From positions 1 to 64,000 of the forward strand of contig NZ_JBGGTX010000003.1 in the NCBI RefSeq assembly GCF_041287255.1: a stretch of DNA of 64,000 nucleotides, written 5' to 3'. Position 1 is the first letter of the stretch. Every line of letters begins with the position of its first letter. This document shows, one piece after another, positions 1 to 7,724 of this stretch. The translations under genes and the position numbers were made by a program. The notes below the pieces were generated by a model. That model was given only the letters and a program-made list of their open reading frames with translations. It had not been told where the DNA came from and searched no databases. Origin of the DNA: Tamlana flava. GTDB taxonomy: Bacteria > Bacteroidota > Bacteroidia > Flavobacteriales > Flavobacteriaceae.

Positions 1-7
1 ATACCTG

Positions 8-68
8 AAAAAACACCCGGACAATGAACTTGGCGCCCAACGGACTTGCCGTTTTTTGCGGGTGCAAA
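8..68 (-). ncRNA. possible start of a stable RNA or structured leader, running left off the window
   Basis: Downstream of a consensus minus-strand promoter, the transcript would begin near base 60. It contains a small hairpin (AACGG/CCGTT, 39-53) inside an outer CACCCG/CGGGTG pairing (60-65 with 14-19), followed by six T residues (8-13). The stretch is more G+C-rich than its surroundings. The first bases after the -7 element (TTTGCACCCGC) are identical to those of the tRNA-Lys promoter in this window, which suggests a stable-RNA operon. The RNA type is not recognised and the locus is cut by the window edge. A short reading frame also exists here, so a protein start cannot be excluded. Confidence 0.3.
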
Positions 69-94
69 CATAACACCCTTTTTCAATACCGCAA
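65..94 (-). promoter_or_regulatory. consensus Bacteroidota promoter pointing left
   Basis: On the minus strand TTG (92-94) is separated by exactly 19 nt from TATGTTTG (65-72). This matches the Bacteroidota primary-sigma pattern TTG-N19-TAnnTTTG. It drives transcription out of the left edge of the window. Confidence 0.6.
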
Positions 95-289
95 TGGATT
101 TTTTAATCTTTTTTTTAAATGTTTTTTTTAACCGGCGCAATAGATTGGTTGCCAGTGGTTTTTGCTTAAAAAACACTAAAACCAACCCGAACACTATTCT
201 ATTTTTCATTGCAGGGGGAATCTGTAAGATACAAAAAACCGACGAATATTCAAGCCTTAACATTTAAAATATTTAACCTAGCCCAAATT
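95..289. other. AT-rich intergenic stretch, nothing recognised
   Basis: This stretch has long T runs around 99-130 and no convincing coding frame. The only reading frame crossing it (46-267) has no family resemblance and overlaps the minus-strand promoter. Confidence 0.5.
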
Positions 290-371
290 GCGTTAGGGAT
301 CGAAGTGGATAGCCCACAGCGAGGTACGAGCGAGGACTTGTAACGGAAAGCCCGCCCCGTGCGGGAACGCC
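290..371 (+). repeat. structured flavobacterial intergenic element, copy 1
   Basis: The element has 5' and 3' ends that pair (GCGTT 290-294 with AACGC 366-370) and an internal CCCGC/GCGGG hairpin (351-365). It carries a GGAAAG box at 344-349 and the 5' motif GTTAGGGATCGAAG. A second copy lies at 469-566 of the 61-kb segment (61469-61566), where the closing pair has changed on both sides. From memory, similar elements recur between genes in many Flavobacteriaceae; I cannot assign it to a named RNA family. It ends about 80 bases before thrS, in the same orientation. Confidence 0.6.
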
Positions 372-398
372 AAAAAGAAAATTATACCTATTTATATA

Positions 399-429
399 TT
401 GTATGTGTTTGTTTATACTATTATCTTTG
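399..429 (+). promoter_or_regulatory. thrS operon promoter
   Basis: TTG (399-401), a 20-nt spacer and TATCTTTG (422-429) fit the Bacteroidota promoter pattern. The -7 element ends 22 bases before the thrS ATG. Confidence 0.6.
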
Positions 430-451
430 CAGCCGAATTTCAATTTATAAA

Positions 452-2386
452 ATGATACATATTACTTTACCGGATGGGAGTGTTAAAACGTTTGACAACG
501 GCGTTACACCAATGGATGTTGCAAAAAGCATTAGCGAGGGGTTTGCCAGAAATGTAATTTCGGCAAATTATAATGGTACAACTGTGGAAACCGTAACTCC
601 TTTGAACACCGACGGTAAATTGATATTATATACATGGCAGGACGATGCAGGCAAAACGGCTTTTTGGCACAGTTCTGCTCACGTTTTGGCACAGGCAATT
701 GAAGAGTTGTATCCTGGTGCGAAACTTACTATTGGCCCAGCTATTGAAAATGGTTTTTATTATGATGTAGATTTTGGGGAACATTCTGTTTCTGAAAAGG
801 ATTTTAAGACGATTGAAAACAAAATGCTGGAAATTGCAAGAGGAAAGCATGACTTTAAAATGCGCTCAGCAAGTAAAGCTGAAGCTTTGTCCCTCTATAA
901 AGACAATCCTTTTAAAACCGAATTGATTGAAAATTTAGAGGATGGCAGCATTACATTTTGCGACCATGCAACTTTTACAGACTTATGTCGAGGGGGGCAC
1001 ATTCCCAATACAGGCATAATAAAGGCAGTTAAAATACTTAGTGTAGCTGGAGCTTATTGGCGTGGTGATGAAAATAAATCTCAACTTACTCGTGTTTACG
1101 GCATATCGTTCCCAAAGCAAAAAGAACTTACTGAATATTTAGAATTACTGGAGGAGGCGAAAAAACGCGACCACAGAAAACTAGGTAAAGAATTGGAGCT
1201 TTTTACGTTTTCTCAAAAAGTAGGTCAAGGTTTACCTCTTTGGTTGCCTAAAGGCGCAGCCTTAAGGGAGCGTTTGGAAAACTTTTTAAAAGCAGCCCAG
1301 AAGAAAGCAGGATATGAAATGGTGGTCACACCGCATATTGGGCAAAAAGAACTTTATGTTACATCTGGTCATTATGCCAAATACGGTGAAGATAGTTTCC
1401 AACCAATTCATACGCCTAAAGAGGACGAAGAGTTTTTGCTGAAGCCAATGAACTGCCCACACCATTGCGAAATATATAAAAACAGCCAATGGAGCTATAA
1501 AGATTTACCAAAGCGTTTTGCTGAATTTGGCACCGTTTACAGATATGAACAAAGTGGAGAATTACACGGCTTAACCAGAGTTAGAGGTTTTACCCAGGAT
1601 GATGCCCATTTATTTTGCACACCAGAACAGTTGGACAAAGAGTTTAAAGATGTTATTGATTTGGTTCTATACGTTTTTGGCTCGCTTGGTTTTGAAAACT
1701 TTACCGCACAAGTTTCCTTAAGGGATCCCGAGAATCCCGACAAATATATTGGCGACGTGAGCAATTGGGAAAAAGCCGAGCAAGCCATTATTAATGCTGC
1801 CAACGACAAAGGTTTGGATTATGTTATTGAAACTGGTGAAGCGGCATTTTATGGCCCTAAATTGGATTTTATGGTTAAAGACGCTTTGGGCAGACGTTGG
1901 CAATTGGGAACAATTCAAGTAGATTATAATTTACCCGAACGCTTTGACCTTACCTATAAAGGAAGTGATAATGAGTTACATAGACCTGTAATGATTCACC
2001 GTGCCCCTTTTGGAAGCATGGAGCGTTTTGTTGCATTGCTGTTGGAACATACTGGAGGCAACTTCCCGTTATGGTTAATGCCGACCCAAGCTATTATCCT
2101 GTCAATTAGCGAGAAATATGAAAAATACTCACAAAAAGTTTTAAATTTGCTAGAAAATGACGAAATTCGCGCCCTTGTTGACCACAGAAATGAGACTATA
2201 GGGAAGAAAATTCGGGAAGCCGAAATGCAAAAATATCCTTATATGATTATTATTGGTGAGCAGGAAGAGCAAGAAGACAAAATCACTGTGCGTAAACATG
2301 GTGGAGCAGATTTAGGCATGATTTCAATTGAAGAATTCAGCCAAAGAATTAACGATGACATTAGAAAAACATTGAAATCGTTTTAG
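452..2386 (+). CDS. thrS: threonine--tRNA ligase
   Basis: Cytoplasmic class II aminoacyl-tRNA synthetase of 645 residues that charges tRNA-Thr. It begins with a TGS domain (about 1-60). The editing domain follows, with its zinc/hydrolysis motifs HSSAH (73-77) and a CDHAT...CRGGH segment near 180. The catalytic core has the zinc-ligand motif MNCPHH, motif 2 around RYEQSGELHGLTR and motif 3 HRAPFGSMERF, and a C-terminal anticodon-binding domain closes the protein. The ATG at 452 is chosen because the family starts directly at the TGS strand (MIHITLPDG). A longer GTG-initiated frame from 359 would begin inside the upstream repeat and cover the promoter. It is the first gene of the operon with infC, rpmI and rplT, an order common in bacteria. 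Confidence 0.97.
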   Translation: MIHITLPDGSVKTFDNGVTPMDVAKSISEGFARNVISANYNGTTVETVTPLNTDGKLILYTWQDDAGKTAFWHSSAHVLAQAIEELYPGAKLTIGPAIENGFYYDVDFGEHSVSEKDFKTIENKMLEIARGKHDFKMRSASKAEALSLYKDNPFKTELIENLEDGSITFCDHATFTDLCRGGHIPNTGIIKAVKILSVAGAYWRGDENKSQLTRVYGISFPKQKELTEYLELLEEAKKRDHRKLGKELELFTFSQKVGQGLPLWLPKGAALRERLENFLKAAQKKAGYEMVVTPHIGQKELYVTSGHYAKYGEDSFQPIHTPKEDEEFLLKPMNCPHHCEIYKNSQWSYKDLPKRFAEFGTVYRYEQSGELHGLTRVRGFTQDDAHLFCTPEQLDKEFKDVIDLVLYVFGSLGFENFTAQVSLRDPENPDKYIGDVSNWEKAEQAIINAANDKGLDYVIETGEAAFYGPKLDFMVKDALGRRWQLGTIQVDYNLPERFDLTYKGSDNELHRPVMIHRAPFGSMERFVALLLEHTGGNFPLWLMPTQAIILSISEKYEKYSQKVLNLLENDEIRALVDHRNETIGKKIREAEMQKYPYMIIIGEQEEQEDKITVRKHGGADLGMISIEEFSQRINDDIRKTLKSF

Positions 2387-2427
2387 AAAATAAATAATAA
2401 TTAAGTTTAACTTAAAACAATAACGCC

Positions 2428-2973
2428 ATAGCAATTAGAAGAAGACAAGACCCTAGAAGGGTTTCACAAGAGGATAAGCACAAGATTAACTCTAAAATTA
2501 CGGCACAAAAACTGCGTCTTGTAGGAGACAATGTTGAAGTTGGTATTTATACCAAAGGAGACGCTATGAGAATAGCCAACGAGTTGGAATTAGATTTAGT
2601 AGAGATTTCTCCAAATGCAGATCCTCCTGTTTGTAAAGTTATGGATTATAAAAAGTTTCTTTATGAGCAAAAGAAACGCGAGAAAGCTTTAAAGGCAAAA
2701 GCCAGTAAAGTAACTATCAAAGAAATTCGTTTTGGACCTCAAACAGATGACCATGATTACGAATTTAAAAAGAAACATGCAGAAAAGTTCTTAAAAGAAG
2801 GTGCCAAGTTAAAAGCCTTTGTATTCTTTAAAGGGCGTTCCATCATTTTCAAAGAACAAGGGCAAATCTTGTTGTTAAGATTGGCACAAGATCTTGAAGA
2901 ATTTGGAAAAGTTGAGCAGATGCCTCAATTAGAAGGTAAACGAATGACCATGTTTATTGCTCCGAAAAAATAA
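2428..2973 (+). CDS. infC: translation initiation factor IF-3, with apparent AUA start codon
   Basis: IF-3 binds the 30S subunit and proofreads start-codon selection. The N-terminal domain (KINSKI, then LRLVGDNVEVGIY and LDLVEIS) and the C-terminal domain (IRFGPQTDDHDYEFK through MTMFIAPKK) are both visible. The first in-frame ATG is at 2566 and would remove half of the N-domain. Conserved coding continues upstream to ATA at 2428, with an in-frame TAA at 2413-2415. No in-frame ATG, GTG or TTG lies between that TAA and 2566. From ATA the protein reads (M)AIRRRQDPRR and has 181 residues, the normal length. IF-3 genes are known for rare starts (AUU in E. coli) that permit autoregulation by IF-3. 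ATT at 2434 is the alternative start. The gene starts 41 bases after thrS. Confidence 0.93.
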   Translation: MAIRRRQDPRRVSQEDKHKINSKITAQKLRLVGDNVEVGIYTKGDAMRIANELELDLVEISPNADPPVCKVMDYKKFLYEQKKREKALKAKASKVTIKEIRFGPQTDDHDYEFKKKHAEKFLKEGAKLKAFVFFKGRSIIFKEQGQILLLRLAQDLEEFGKVEQMPQLEGKRMTMFIAPKK

Positions 2974-3047
2974 AATTATAAGATGCTGAAAGTAAGTTCA
3001 GCATAACAACAATAATTAAGCGATAATTAATAAACTAGGAGAAGAAA

Positions 3048-3245
3048 ATGCCTAAAATGAAAACGAAATCTAGTGCCAAAAAACGTTTCAAGTTAACTGG
3101 TACTGGTAAGATTAAAAGAAAGCACGCTTTTAAAAGCCACATCTTGACAAAGAAGTCTAAAAAGCGAAAACTTTCTTTGACTCATGACACCTTAGTGGAT
3201 AAGTCAGATGAGGACAATGTTAAAACCATGTTACGTTTAAAGTAA
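3048..3245 (+). CDS. rpmI: 50S ribosomal protein L35
   Basis: This 65-residue, very basic protein of the large ribosomal subunit has the family start MPKMKTKSSAKKRFK and the segment GKIKRKHAFKSH, with the normal length. It lies between infC (74 bases upstream) and rplT in the classic IF3-L35-L20 operon. In many bacteria L20 represses this pair at the mRNA level. An unusual GAGAAG purine run precedes the ATG, though Bacteroidota rarely use Shine-Dalgarno pairing. Confidence 0.97.
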   Translation: MPKMKTKSSAKKRFKLTGTGKIKRKHAFKSHILTKKSKKRKLSLTHDTLVDKSDEDNVKTMLRLK

Positions 3246-3249
3246 CAAC

Positions 3250-3267
3250 GTTTTAACCGGTTAAAAC
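3250..3267. promoter_or_regulatory. perfect 18-bp palindrome between rpmI and rplT
   Basis: GTTTTAACCGGTTAAAAC reads the same on both strands and starts 5 bases after the rpmI stop. There is no loop and no following T tract, so it does not look like a terminator. A further weak stem (TAGGC/GCCTA) lies between here and rplT. It could be a protein-binding site or an mRNA processing or regulatory element for rplT; the function is unknown. Confidence 0.4.
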
Positions 3268-3341
3268 AATTTATAAACCCTGGAGTTAGGCTCAATTAAA
3301 GCGTCAATTTTGGCCGCCTACTACAAAAAACAATTAAAATT

Positions 3342-3686
3342 ATGCCAAGATCAGTAAATTCTGTAGCGAAAAGAGCCAGAAGAAAAAAGGTTCTTAAACA
3401 AGCAAAAGGTTACTTTGGACGTCGTAAAAACGTTTGGACTGTAGCCAAAAATGCGGTTGACAAAGCGATGCAATACTCGTACAGAGACCGCAGAAACAAA
3501 AAGAGAACATTCCGTGCCTTATGGATTACGCGTATTAACGCAGGAGCCAGAGAACATGGGTTATCTTATTCTCAATTCATGGGAAAACTAAAAGCTAATG
3601 ACATTGAACTAAACCGTAAGGTTTTAGCAGATTTAGCGATGAACAACCCTGAGGCCTTTAAAGCCGTAATAGAGAAAGTAAAATAA
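3342..3686 (+). CDS. rplT: 50S ribosomal protein L20
   Basis: This 114-residue protein binds 23S rRNA early in large-subunit assembly. The start MPRSVNSVAKRARRKKVLK, the GYFGRRKN segment and the central RNRKNKK-like basic tract are typical, and the length is normal. It is the last gene of the thrS operon and is followed within about 45 bases by a hairpin terminator. The 96-base gap to rpmI holds a perfect palindrome and a possible stem that could take part in L20 autoregulation; that role is inferred from other bacteria. Confidence 0.97.
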   Translation: MPRSVNSVAKRARRKKVLKQAKGYFGRRKNVWTVAKNAVDKAMQYSYRDRRNKKRTFRALWITRINAGAREHGLSYSQFMGKLKANDIELNRKVLADLAMNNPEAFKAVIEKVK

Positions 3687-3728
3687 GGCGTATCGCCTAT
3701 TGTATAACATATTATTCGCTTAATAAAG

Positions 3729-3757
3729 AATCCGATTCGAAAGAGTCGGATTTTTTT
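3729..3757 (+). terminator. terminator of the thrS-infC-rpmI-rplT operon
   Basis: The stem TCCGATT/AGTCGGA (3731-3750, one G-T pair) is followed by seven T residues (3751-3757). The T tract overlaps the stop codon of the convergent gene at 3756. Confidence 0.75.
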
Positions 3758-4178
3758 ATACCCCAAAACAAGTAACAATCAATTTTCTTGAACCTCCATA
3801 ATCTCTATGCTCACATAAATAAATGCCTTGCCAAATACCTAAATTAAGCTCACCATTTGTGATTGGGATTTGCACCGAAGCACCAAGCAATGAGCTTTTA
3901 ATGTGAGCGGGCATATCGTCCGAGCCTTCATAGGTGTGTTTGTAATAGGGAGCATTTTCGGGAACCATTTTATTAAAATGGCTTTCAAAATCGGTTCTAA
4001 CTGTATAATCGGCATTTTCATTTATTGTTAAACTGGCTGAAGTATGCTTGATAAAAACCTGCATTTGCCCTACTTTAATTTGATTAAATTCAGGAATAGC
4101 CCCAATAATCTCATCTGTAATGAGATGAAATCCTCTTGAAAAGGACTTTAACTTAATTTCTTTTTGAAAAAATAACAT
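3756..4178 (-). CDS. YjbQ/UPF0047 family protein (secondary thiamine-phosphate synthase-type)
   Basis: A 140-residue protein matching the YjbQ (UPF0047) family. Visible family features are the central FIKHTSASLTINENAD segment, the ESHFNKMVPENAPYYKHTYEG segment, MPAHIKSSLLG, and the C-terminal GIYLCEHRD with GGSRKL. Members often carry the label secondary thiamine-phosphate synthase because some complement thiamine mutants when overexpressed; the true substrate is unsettled. The His and Asp/Glu residues form a probable metal site in the family. The gene converges on rplT and its stop codon lies in that operon's terminator. The cytoplasmic location is inferred from the absence of a signal peptide. 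Confidence 0.9.
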   Translation of the reverse strand: MLFFQKEIKLKSFSRGFHLITDEIIGAIPEFNQIKVGQMQVFIKHTSASLTINENADYTVRTDFESHFNKMVPENAPYYKHTYEGSDDMPAHIKSSLLGASVQIPITNGELNLGIWQGIYLCEHRDYGGSRKLIVTCFGV

Positions 4179-4275
4179 TCTAATTTTTATTCAAAAATAA
4201 TCAAAGTTATTTTTTAACTCCATTACGCAACCATTTTCAATCTGCATCATCTAGTACATAAATGCAAATACTACT

Positions 4276-4719
4276 ATGAAACATCGTTTAATTAAAATAA
4301 TTCTTTGTTTTTTCTTGCTAACCAATTGTTCCATAGATAATGGCACAAGCAGTACTAGTGGAACAATAACCATAGTTTTTTGGCATTTAACAAATATAAG
4401 CGGTGGTCTGGCAGGTGTTGATGACCAATTTGATTTAGATACTGTTATTTGGTCATTTAATGAAGTGAACGGTACTCTAACCATTGAAAACGGCAACACA
4501 GACAACACTAAACAAGATGGTTTATCTTCCGGAACCTATTCCTTTTCAGTTTCCTATTTTAACGAAAACTATTTTCTTTACATTGATGGAGCTGAATTTG
4601 GTGCTTATTCATTTTCTGATACAGAATTAGTAATTGACCAAAATATAACCACAAGCGGCTCTGCAGCTGATGGGTTTATCTATACGTTCAAAAAAGTAAC
4701 AGAACAAGAAGAAATTTAA
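4276..4719 (+). CDS. small predicted lipoprotein, function unknown
   Basis: A 147-residue protein with an N-terminal lipoprotein signal (MKHRLIKIILCFFLLTNC, acylated Cys about 18) and a Ser/Thr-rich linker. A beta-rich body follows (SGTYSFSVSYF, then GAYSFSDTELVI), with alternating polar strands reminiscent of calycin/lipocalin-like lipoproteins of Bacteroidota. That fold is an inference; I do not recognise the family. It should be anchored in the outer membrane or periplasm. Its stop codon shares bases with the stop of the convergent gene (TTAA at 4716-4719), and it is transcribed away from the YjbQ gene. Confidence 0.75.
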   Translation: MKHRLIKIILCFFLLTNCSIDNGTSSTSGTITIVFWHLTNISGGLAGVDDQFDLDTVIWSFNEVNGTLTIENGNTDNTKQDGLSSGTYSFSVSYFNENYFLYIDGAEFGAYSFSDTELVIDQNITTSGSAADGFIYTFKKVTEQEEI

Positions 4720-5975
4720 GTTTTTTGCTTTTTCTTTCTCGCCGCAGGAAACAGAACATTATTCAAAATTAATCGATATCCTGGAGAGGTGGGATGTAAA
4801 TCAAGTTCTGTTTTAGAATCCCCTACACGATGTTGATAGTCCTCTGGATCGTGCCCACCATAGAATGTGAAGAAGCCTTTTCCTTTAATACTGTGAATGT
4901 ATTTTGCCTCACCATTTGCTTTTGTCTCACCCATTATCAAAACATTTGATTTTATTTCATCTCTGGTAAATGATGTTGTTTGCCCCATAAACCCCTTAAC
5001 CAACGCCGTATGGTTTTGGCACAACATAGTTGGAACAGGATCCCATTTTGCTGAAAATTCCATAAGTGAAAAATAATCTGCTGTCCTGGGAATCATTCTT
5101 TTTCTAGTCGTATCAATAGAAGAAAACTCATAAACCATGGGGCTACGTTCCAAAATAAAATTGGTAAAAGCGAAGGTTTTATTGTAATTAATCTTGTTTT
5201 GATAGGCAGGATCGCTGCCATCGCCATCAAACATAGGCTCACAAATATCTACATTTTCCGCTGAGAGGGCAATATCAAAGCTGTCGGTTGCACTACACAT
5301 GGCAAACATAAAACCACCTCCAATCACATAATCACGAATTTTAATTGCAACAGCCAATTTTTCTTCAGAAACCTTACTGTAACCAAGTTTTTGCGCCAAT
5401 TCTTCTGCTTCCTTCTTCTCTTGGATATACCAAGAAGCTGCCCTATATTGCGCATAAAATTTACCAAACTGTCCCGTAAAATCCTCATGGTGCAAATGCA
5501 ACCAATCAAAAACCAAAAGTCCGTCGTTTAACACTTCTTCGTCGTAAATAGTTTCATAAGGTATTTCGGCGTATTGCAAAACCATTGTTACCGCATCATC
5601 CCACGGTAATTTTCCACTAGGCGTGTATACAGCTATCTTTGGTGCTTTTTCCAAAACAACGGCCTCCATATTTTGACTTGGACTGCTTATTTCTTGAAGG
5701 ATATATTCTGCTTTATCATTTGAGATCACTTCAAAAGAGACACCTCTAATTTGGCATTCACGTTGAATAGCTTCAGTATCTGGGAGCAAGAATGAGCCTC
5801 CTCGGTAATTTAGAAGCCATTTTACCTTGAGTTGTTTACTTAGTGTCCAATAGGTTATTCCGTAAGCTTTCAGGTGGTTCTTTTGGCTCTCTGCATCCAT
5901 TGGCAACAGAATGTAGGACGCAAAGGATCTAAATCCTAACAAAGCAAATAGAAATATGATCAGTATTCTTTTCAA
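4716..5975 (-). CDS. secreted Bacteroidota protein often labelled asparagine synthetase B; true function unknown
   Basis: A 419-residue protein with a signal peptide (about 1-19, ending near FAS) followed by SYILLPMDAESQKNHLKAYG. From memory, flavobacterial homologues carry the database name asparagine synthetase B. However, there is no catalytic Cys at position 2, no SGGxDS pyrophosphate loop, and the protein appears exported. The C-terminal part (GFFTFYGGHDPEDYQH, then SPGYRLILNNVLFPA) resembles the end of class I glutamine-amidotransferase or ThuA-like folds in some surface proteins; this is inference. FAMCSATDSFD near 220 is a conspicuous central motif. The 124-base gap to dnaB separates it from that gene, and its stop overlaps a convergent lipoprotein gene. 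Confidence 0.75.
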   Translation of the reverse strand: MKRILIIFLFALLGFRSFASYILLPMDAESQKNHLKAYGITYWTLSKQLKVKWLLNYRGGSFLLPDTEAIQRECQIRGVSFEVISNDKAEYILQEISSPSQNMEAVVLEKAPKIAVYTPSGKLPWDDAVTMVLQYAEIPYETIYDEEVLNDGLLVFDWLHLHHEDFTGQFGKFYAQYRAASWYIQEKKEAEELAQKLGYSKVSEEKLAVAIKIRDYVIGGGFMFAMCSATDSFDIALSAENVDICEPMFDGDGSDPAYQNKINYNKTFAFTNFILERSPMVYEFSSIDTTRKRMIPRTADYFSLMEFSAKWDPVPTMLCQNHTALVKGFMGQTTSFTRDEIKSNVLIMGETKANGEAKYIHSIKGKGFFTFYGGHDPEDYQHRVGDSKTELDLHPTSPGYRLILNNVLFPAARKKKQKT

Positions 5976-6099
5976 TTGAGGCTAATTTAAAGAGTTTCTT
6001 GTCTGTTCTTTTATTAAAGAGGGACAAAGAAAACTTAATTCAGCGAAAGATACTCAAAAAATAATTTAACAGAATATGGTTTAACAGGAGTTTAATTTT

Positions 6100-7641
6100 T
6101 TAAAAAGGTACGTCATTATCATCTTCGTCATTAAATGAGCTTCCAAAAGCTTGGTCTGGACTAGCCTTAAAATCATCTGATTTGAACGTATCATCGTTTG
6201 CAGCAGCATTCATTTTAGAATGGAATTCAAAAGGTGAATCAAAATCATCCAAATTATCAAACTTACCTAAATGCCCAATAAATTTCAAACGAATATTATC
6301 CAACCCTCCGTTACGGTGCTTAGCAACGATAAACTCAGCTTGACCCTCAGTTGGTGAGCGTTCTTCGTCATCCCACTCATCAATTTTATAGTATTCTGGT
6401 CTGTAAATAAAGCTCACAATATCGGCATCTTGTTCAATAGCACCAGATTCACGCAAATCAGATAACAATGGACGTTTACTACCACCGCGAGTTTCTACCG
6501 CACGCGATAACTGGGAAAGCGCAATTACAGGAACATTAAGCTCCTTGGCCAATGCTTTTAAGTTTCTTGAAATCATAGAAATTTCTTGCTCACGATTTCC
6601 TCCATGGCTACTGCCACCGGTCATCAATTGCAAGTAATCAATCATAATTAACTTAATACCATGTTGCGACGACAAACGACGCGCTTTTGCTCTTAAATCG
6701 AAAATGGAAAGTGACGGCGTATCATCTATAAACAAAGGTGCCCGTTCAAGACCTTTAACTTTTACATTAAGCTGTTCCCATTCATGCTTTTCAAGTTTTC
6801 CTGTCCTTAATTTTTCAGAAGACAACCCTGTTTCACTTGAAATCAAACGGGTAATTAATTGTACCGAAGCCATCTCCAAAGAAAAGAAAGCTACCGGTAT
6901 ATTTTGATCTACGGCTATATTTCGTGCCATTGAAAGCGTCAAAGCAGTTTTACCCATACCGGGACGTGCCGCAACAATAATTAAATCGGATGGTTGCCAA
7001 CCTGAAGTTAATTTATCCAGTTTGTTAAATCCTGTTGGAATACCACTAAGTCCTTCTTTATTTGAGATTTCCTCAATTTTCTTTTTGGCCTGAATTACTA
7101 AATCCTGTGCAGTTTCGCTAGACTTTTTTATGTTTCCTTGGGTAACTTCATAGAGCTTTGCCTCTGCTTTGTCTAACAAATCGAAAACATCCTTGGTTTC
7201 GTCGTACGAGTCTTCAATTATTTCATTTGAAATTTTAATCAAACTTCGTTGAATAAATTTTTGAAGAATGATGCGGGCATGAAATTCTATATGCGCTGAA
7301 GAAGATACTTTTTGTGTAAGCGAAATAAGGTAAAAATCGCCTCCAACAAGTTCTAATTTGGCATTCTTTTTCAACTGCGCCGAAACGGTTAACAAATCTA
7401 CGGGCTCACTATTTTCAAATAATTGGAAAATTGCCTCAAATATATGCTGATGTGCTTCTTTATAGAAAGCATCTGGGCTTAAAATGTCAATTACTTCATC
7501 AACACCTTTCTTATCAATCATCATAGCTCCCAACACAACCTCTTCTAAATCAAGAGCTTGTGGCGGAATCTTTCCTTTTTCTAGACTAATTAGGGTACTT
7601 TTATCGACTTTATATCCTTGGAGCTGGTTGGGTTGTTTCAT
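6100..7641 (-). CDS. dnaB: replicative DNA helicase DnaB
   Basis: A 513-residue hexameric helicase that unwinds DNA at the replication fork. The N-terminal DnaB domain (PPQALDLEEVVLGAMM, about 25-130) interacts with primase. The RecA-like domain has Walker A ARPGMGKTALT near 220, Walker B with LIMIDYLQLM, the QLSRAVETR segment and DLRESGAIEQDAD. No intein interrupts the Walker region. The acidic C-terminus (DDNDVPF) resembles single-strand-binding-protein tips and is frequent in Bacteroidota DnaB. The next gene upstream on the same strand is accA, 168 bases away. The region just upstream of the ATG holds a perfect inverted repeat. Confidence 0.97.
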   Translation of the reverse strand: MKQPNQLQGYKVDKSTLISLEKGKIPPQALDLEEVVLGAMMIDKKGVDEVIDILSPDAFYKEAHQHIFEAIFQLFENSEPVDLLTVSAQLKKNAKLELVGGDFYLISLTQKVSSSAHIEFHARIILQKFIQRSLIKISNEIIEDSYDETKDVFDLLDKAEAKLYEVTQGNIKKSSETAQDLVIQAKKKIEEISNKEGLSGIPTGFNKLDKLTSGWQPSDLIIVAARPGMGKTALTLSMARNIAVDQNIPVAFFSLEMASVQLITRLISSETGLSSEKLRTGKLEKHEWEQLNVKVKGLERAPLFIDDTPSLSIFDLRAKARRLSSQHGIKLIMIDYLQLMTGGSSHGGNREQEISMISRNLKALAKELNVPVIALSQLSRAVETRGGSKRPLLSDLRESGAIEQDADIVSFIYRPEYYKIDEWDDEERSPTEGQAEFIVAKHRNGGLDNIRLKFIGHLGKFDNLDDFDSPFEFHSKMNAAANDDTFKSDDFKASPDQAFGSSFNDEDDNDVPF

Positions 7642-7704
7642 AACTACGAAAGTAAATAAAAAGAAACGTTTTTGGAGATTTCTCGTGGTTTTGATTGTTC
7701 ACAA

Positions 7705-7724
7705 ACAGTTAACAAATTAACTGT
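7705..7724. promoter_or_regulatory. inverted repeat upstream of dnaB
   Basis: Eight-base arms ACAGTTAA (7705-7712) and TTAACTGT (7717-7724) flank a CAAA loop about 64 bases upstream of the dnaB start. They sit between outer TTCACAA (near 7698-7704) and TTGTGAA (near 7741-7747) half-sites. TTGTTCACA at 7696-7704 is one base from the DnaA-box pattern TTATNCACA. It could be an operator or DnaA-responsive site; this is inferred from symmetry and position only. Confidence 0.35.

Noticed and set aside
46..267. A 73-codon plus-strand frame at the left edge
   Set aside because: It overlaps the consensus minus-strand promoter and the T-rich stretch, has no family features, and shows no plausible start context.
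359..451. Longer GTG start for thrS
   Set aside because: It begins inside the structured repeat and spans the thrS promoter, and the added residues (rich in Tyr and Cys) have no counterpart in the family; the TGS domain begins at 452.
6100..7641. Intein in dnaB
   Set aside because: Walker A and surrounding motifs are continuous and the protein has normal length.
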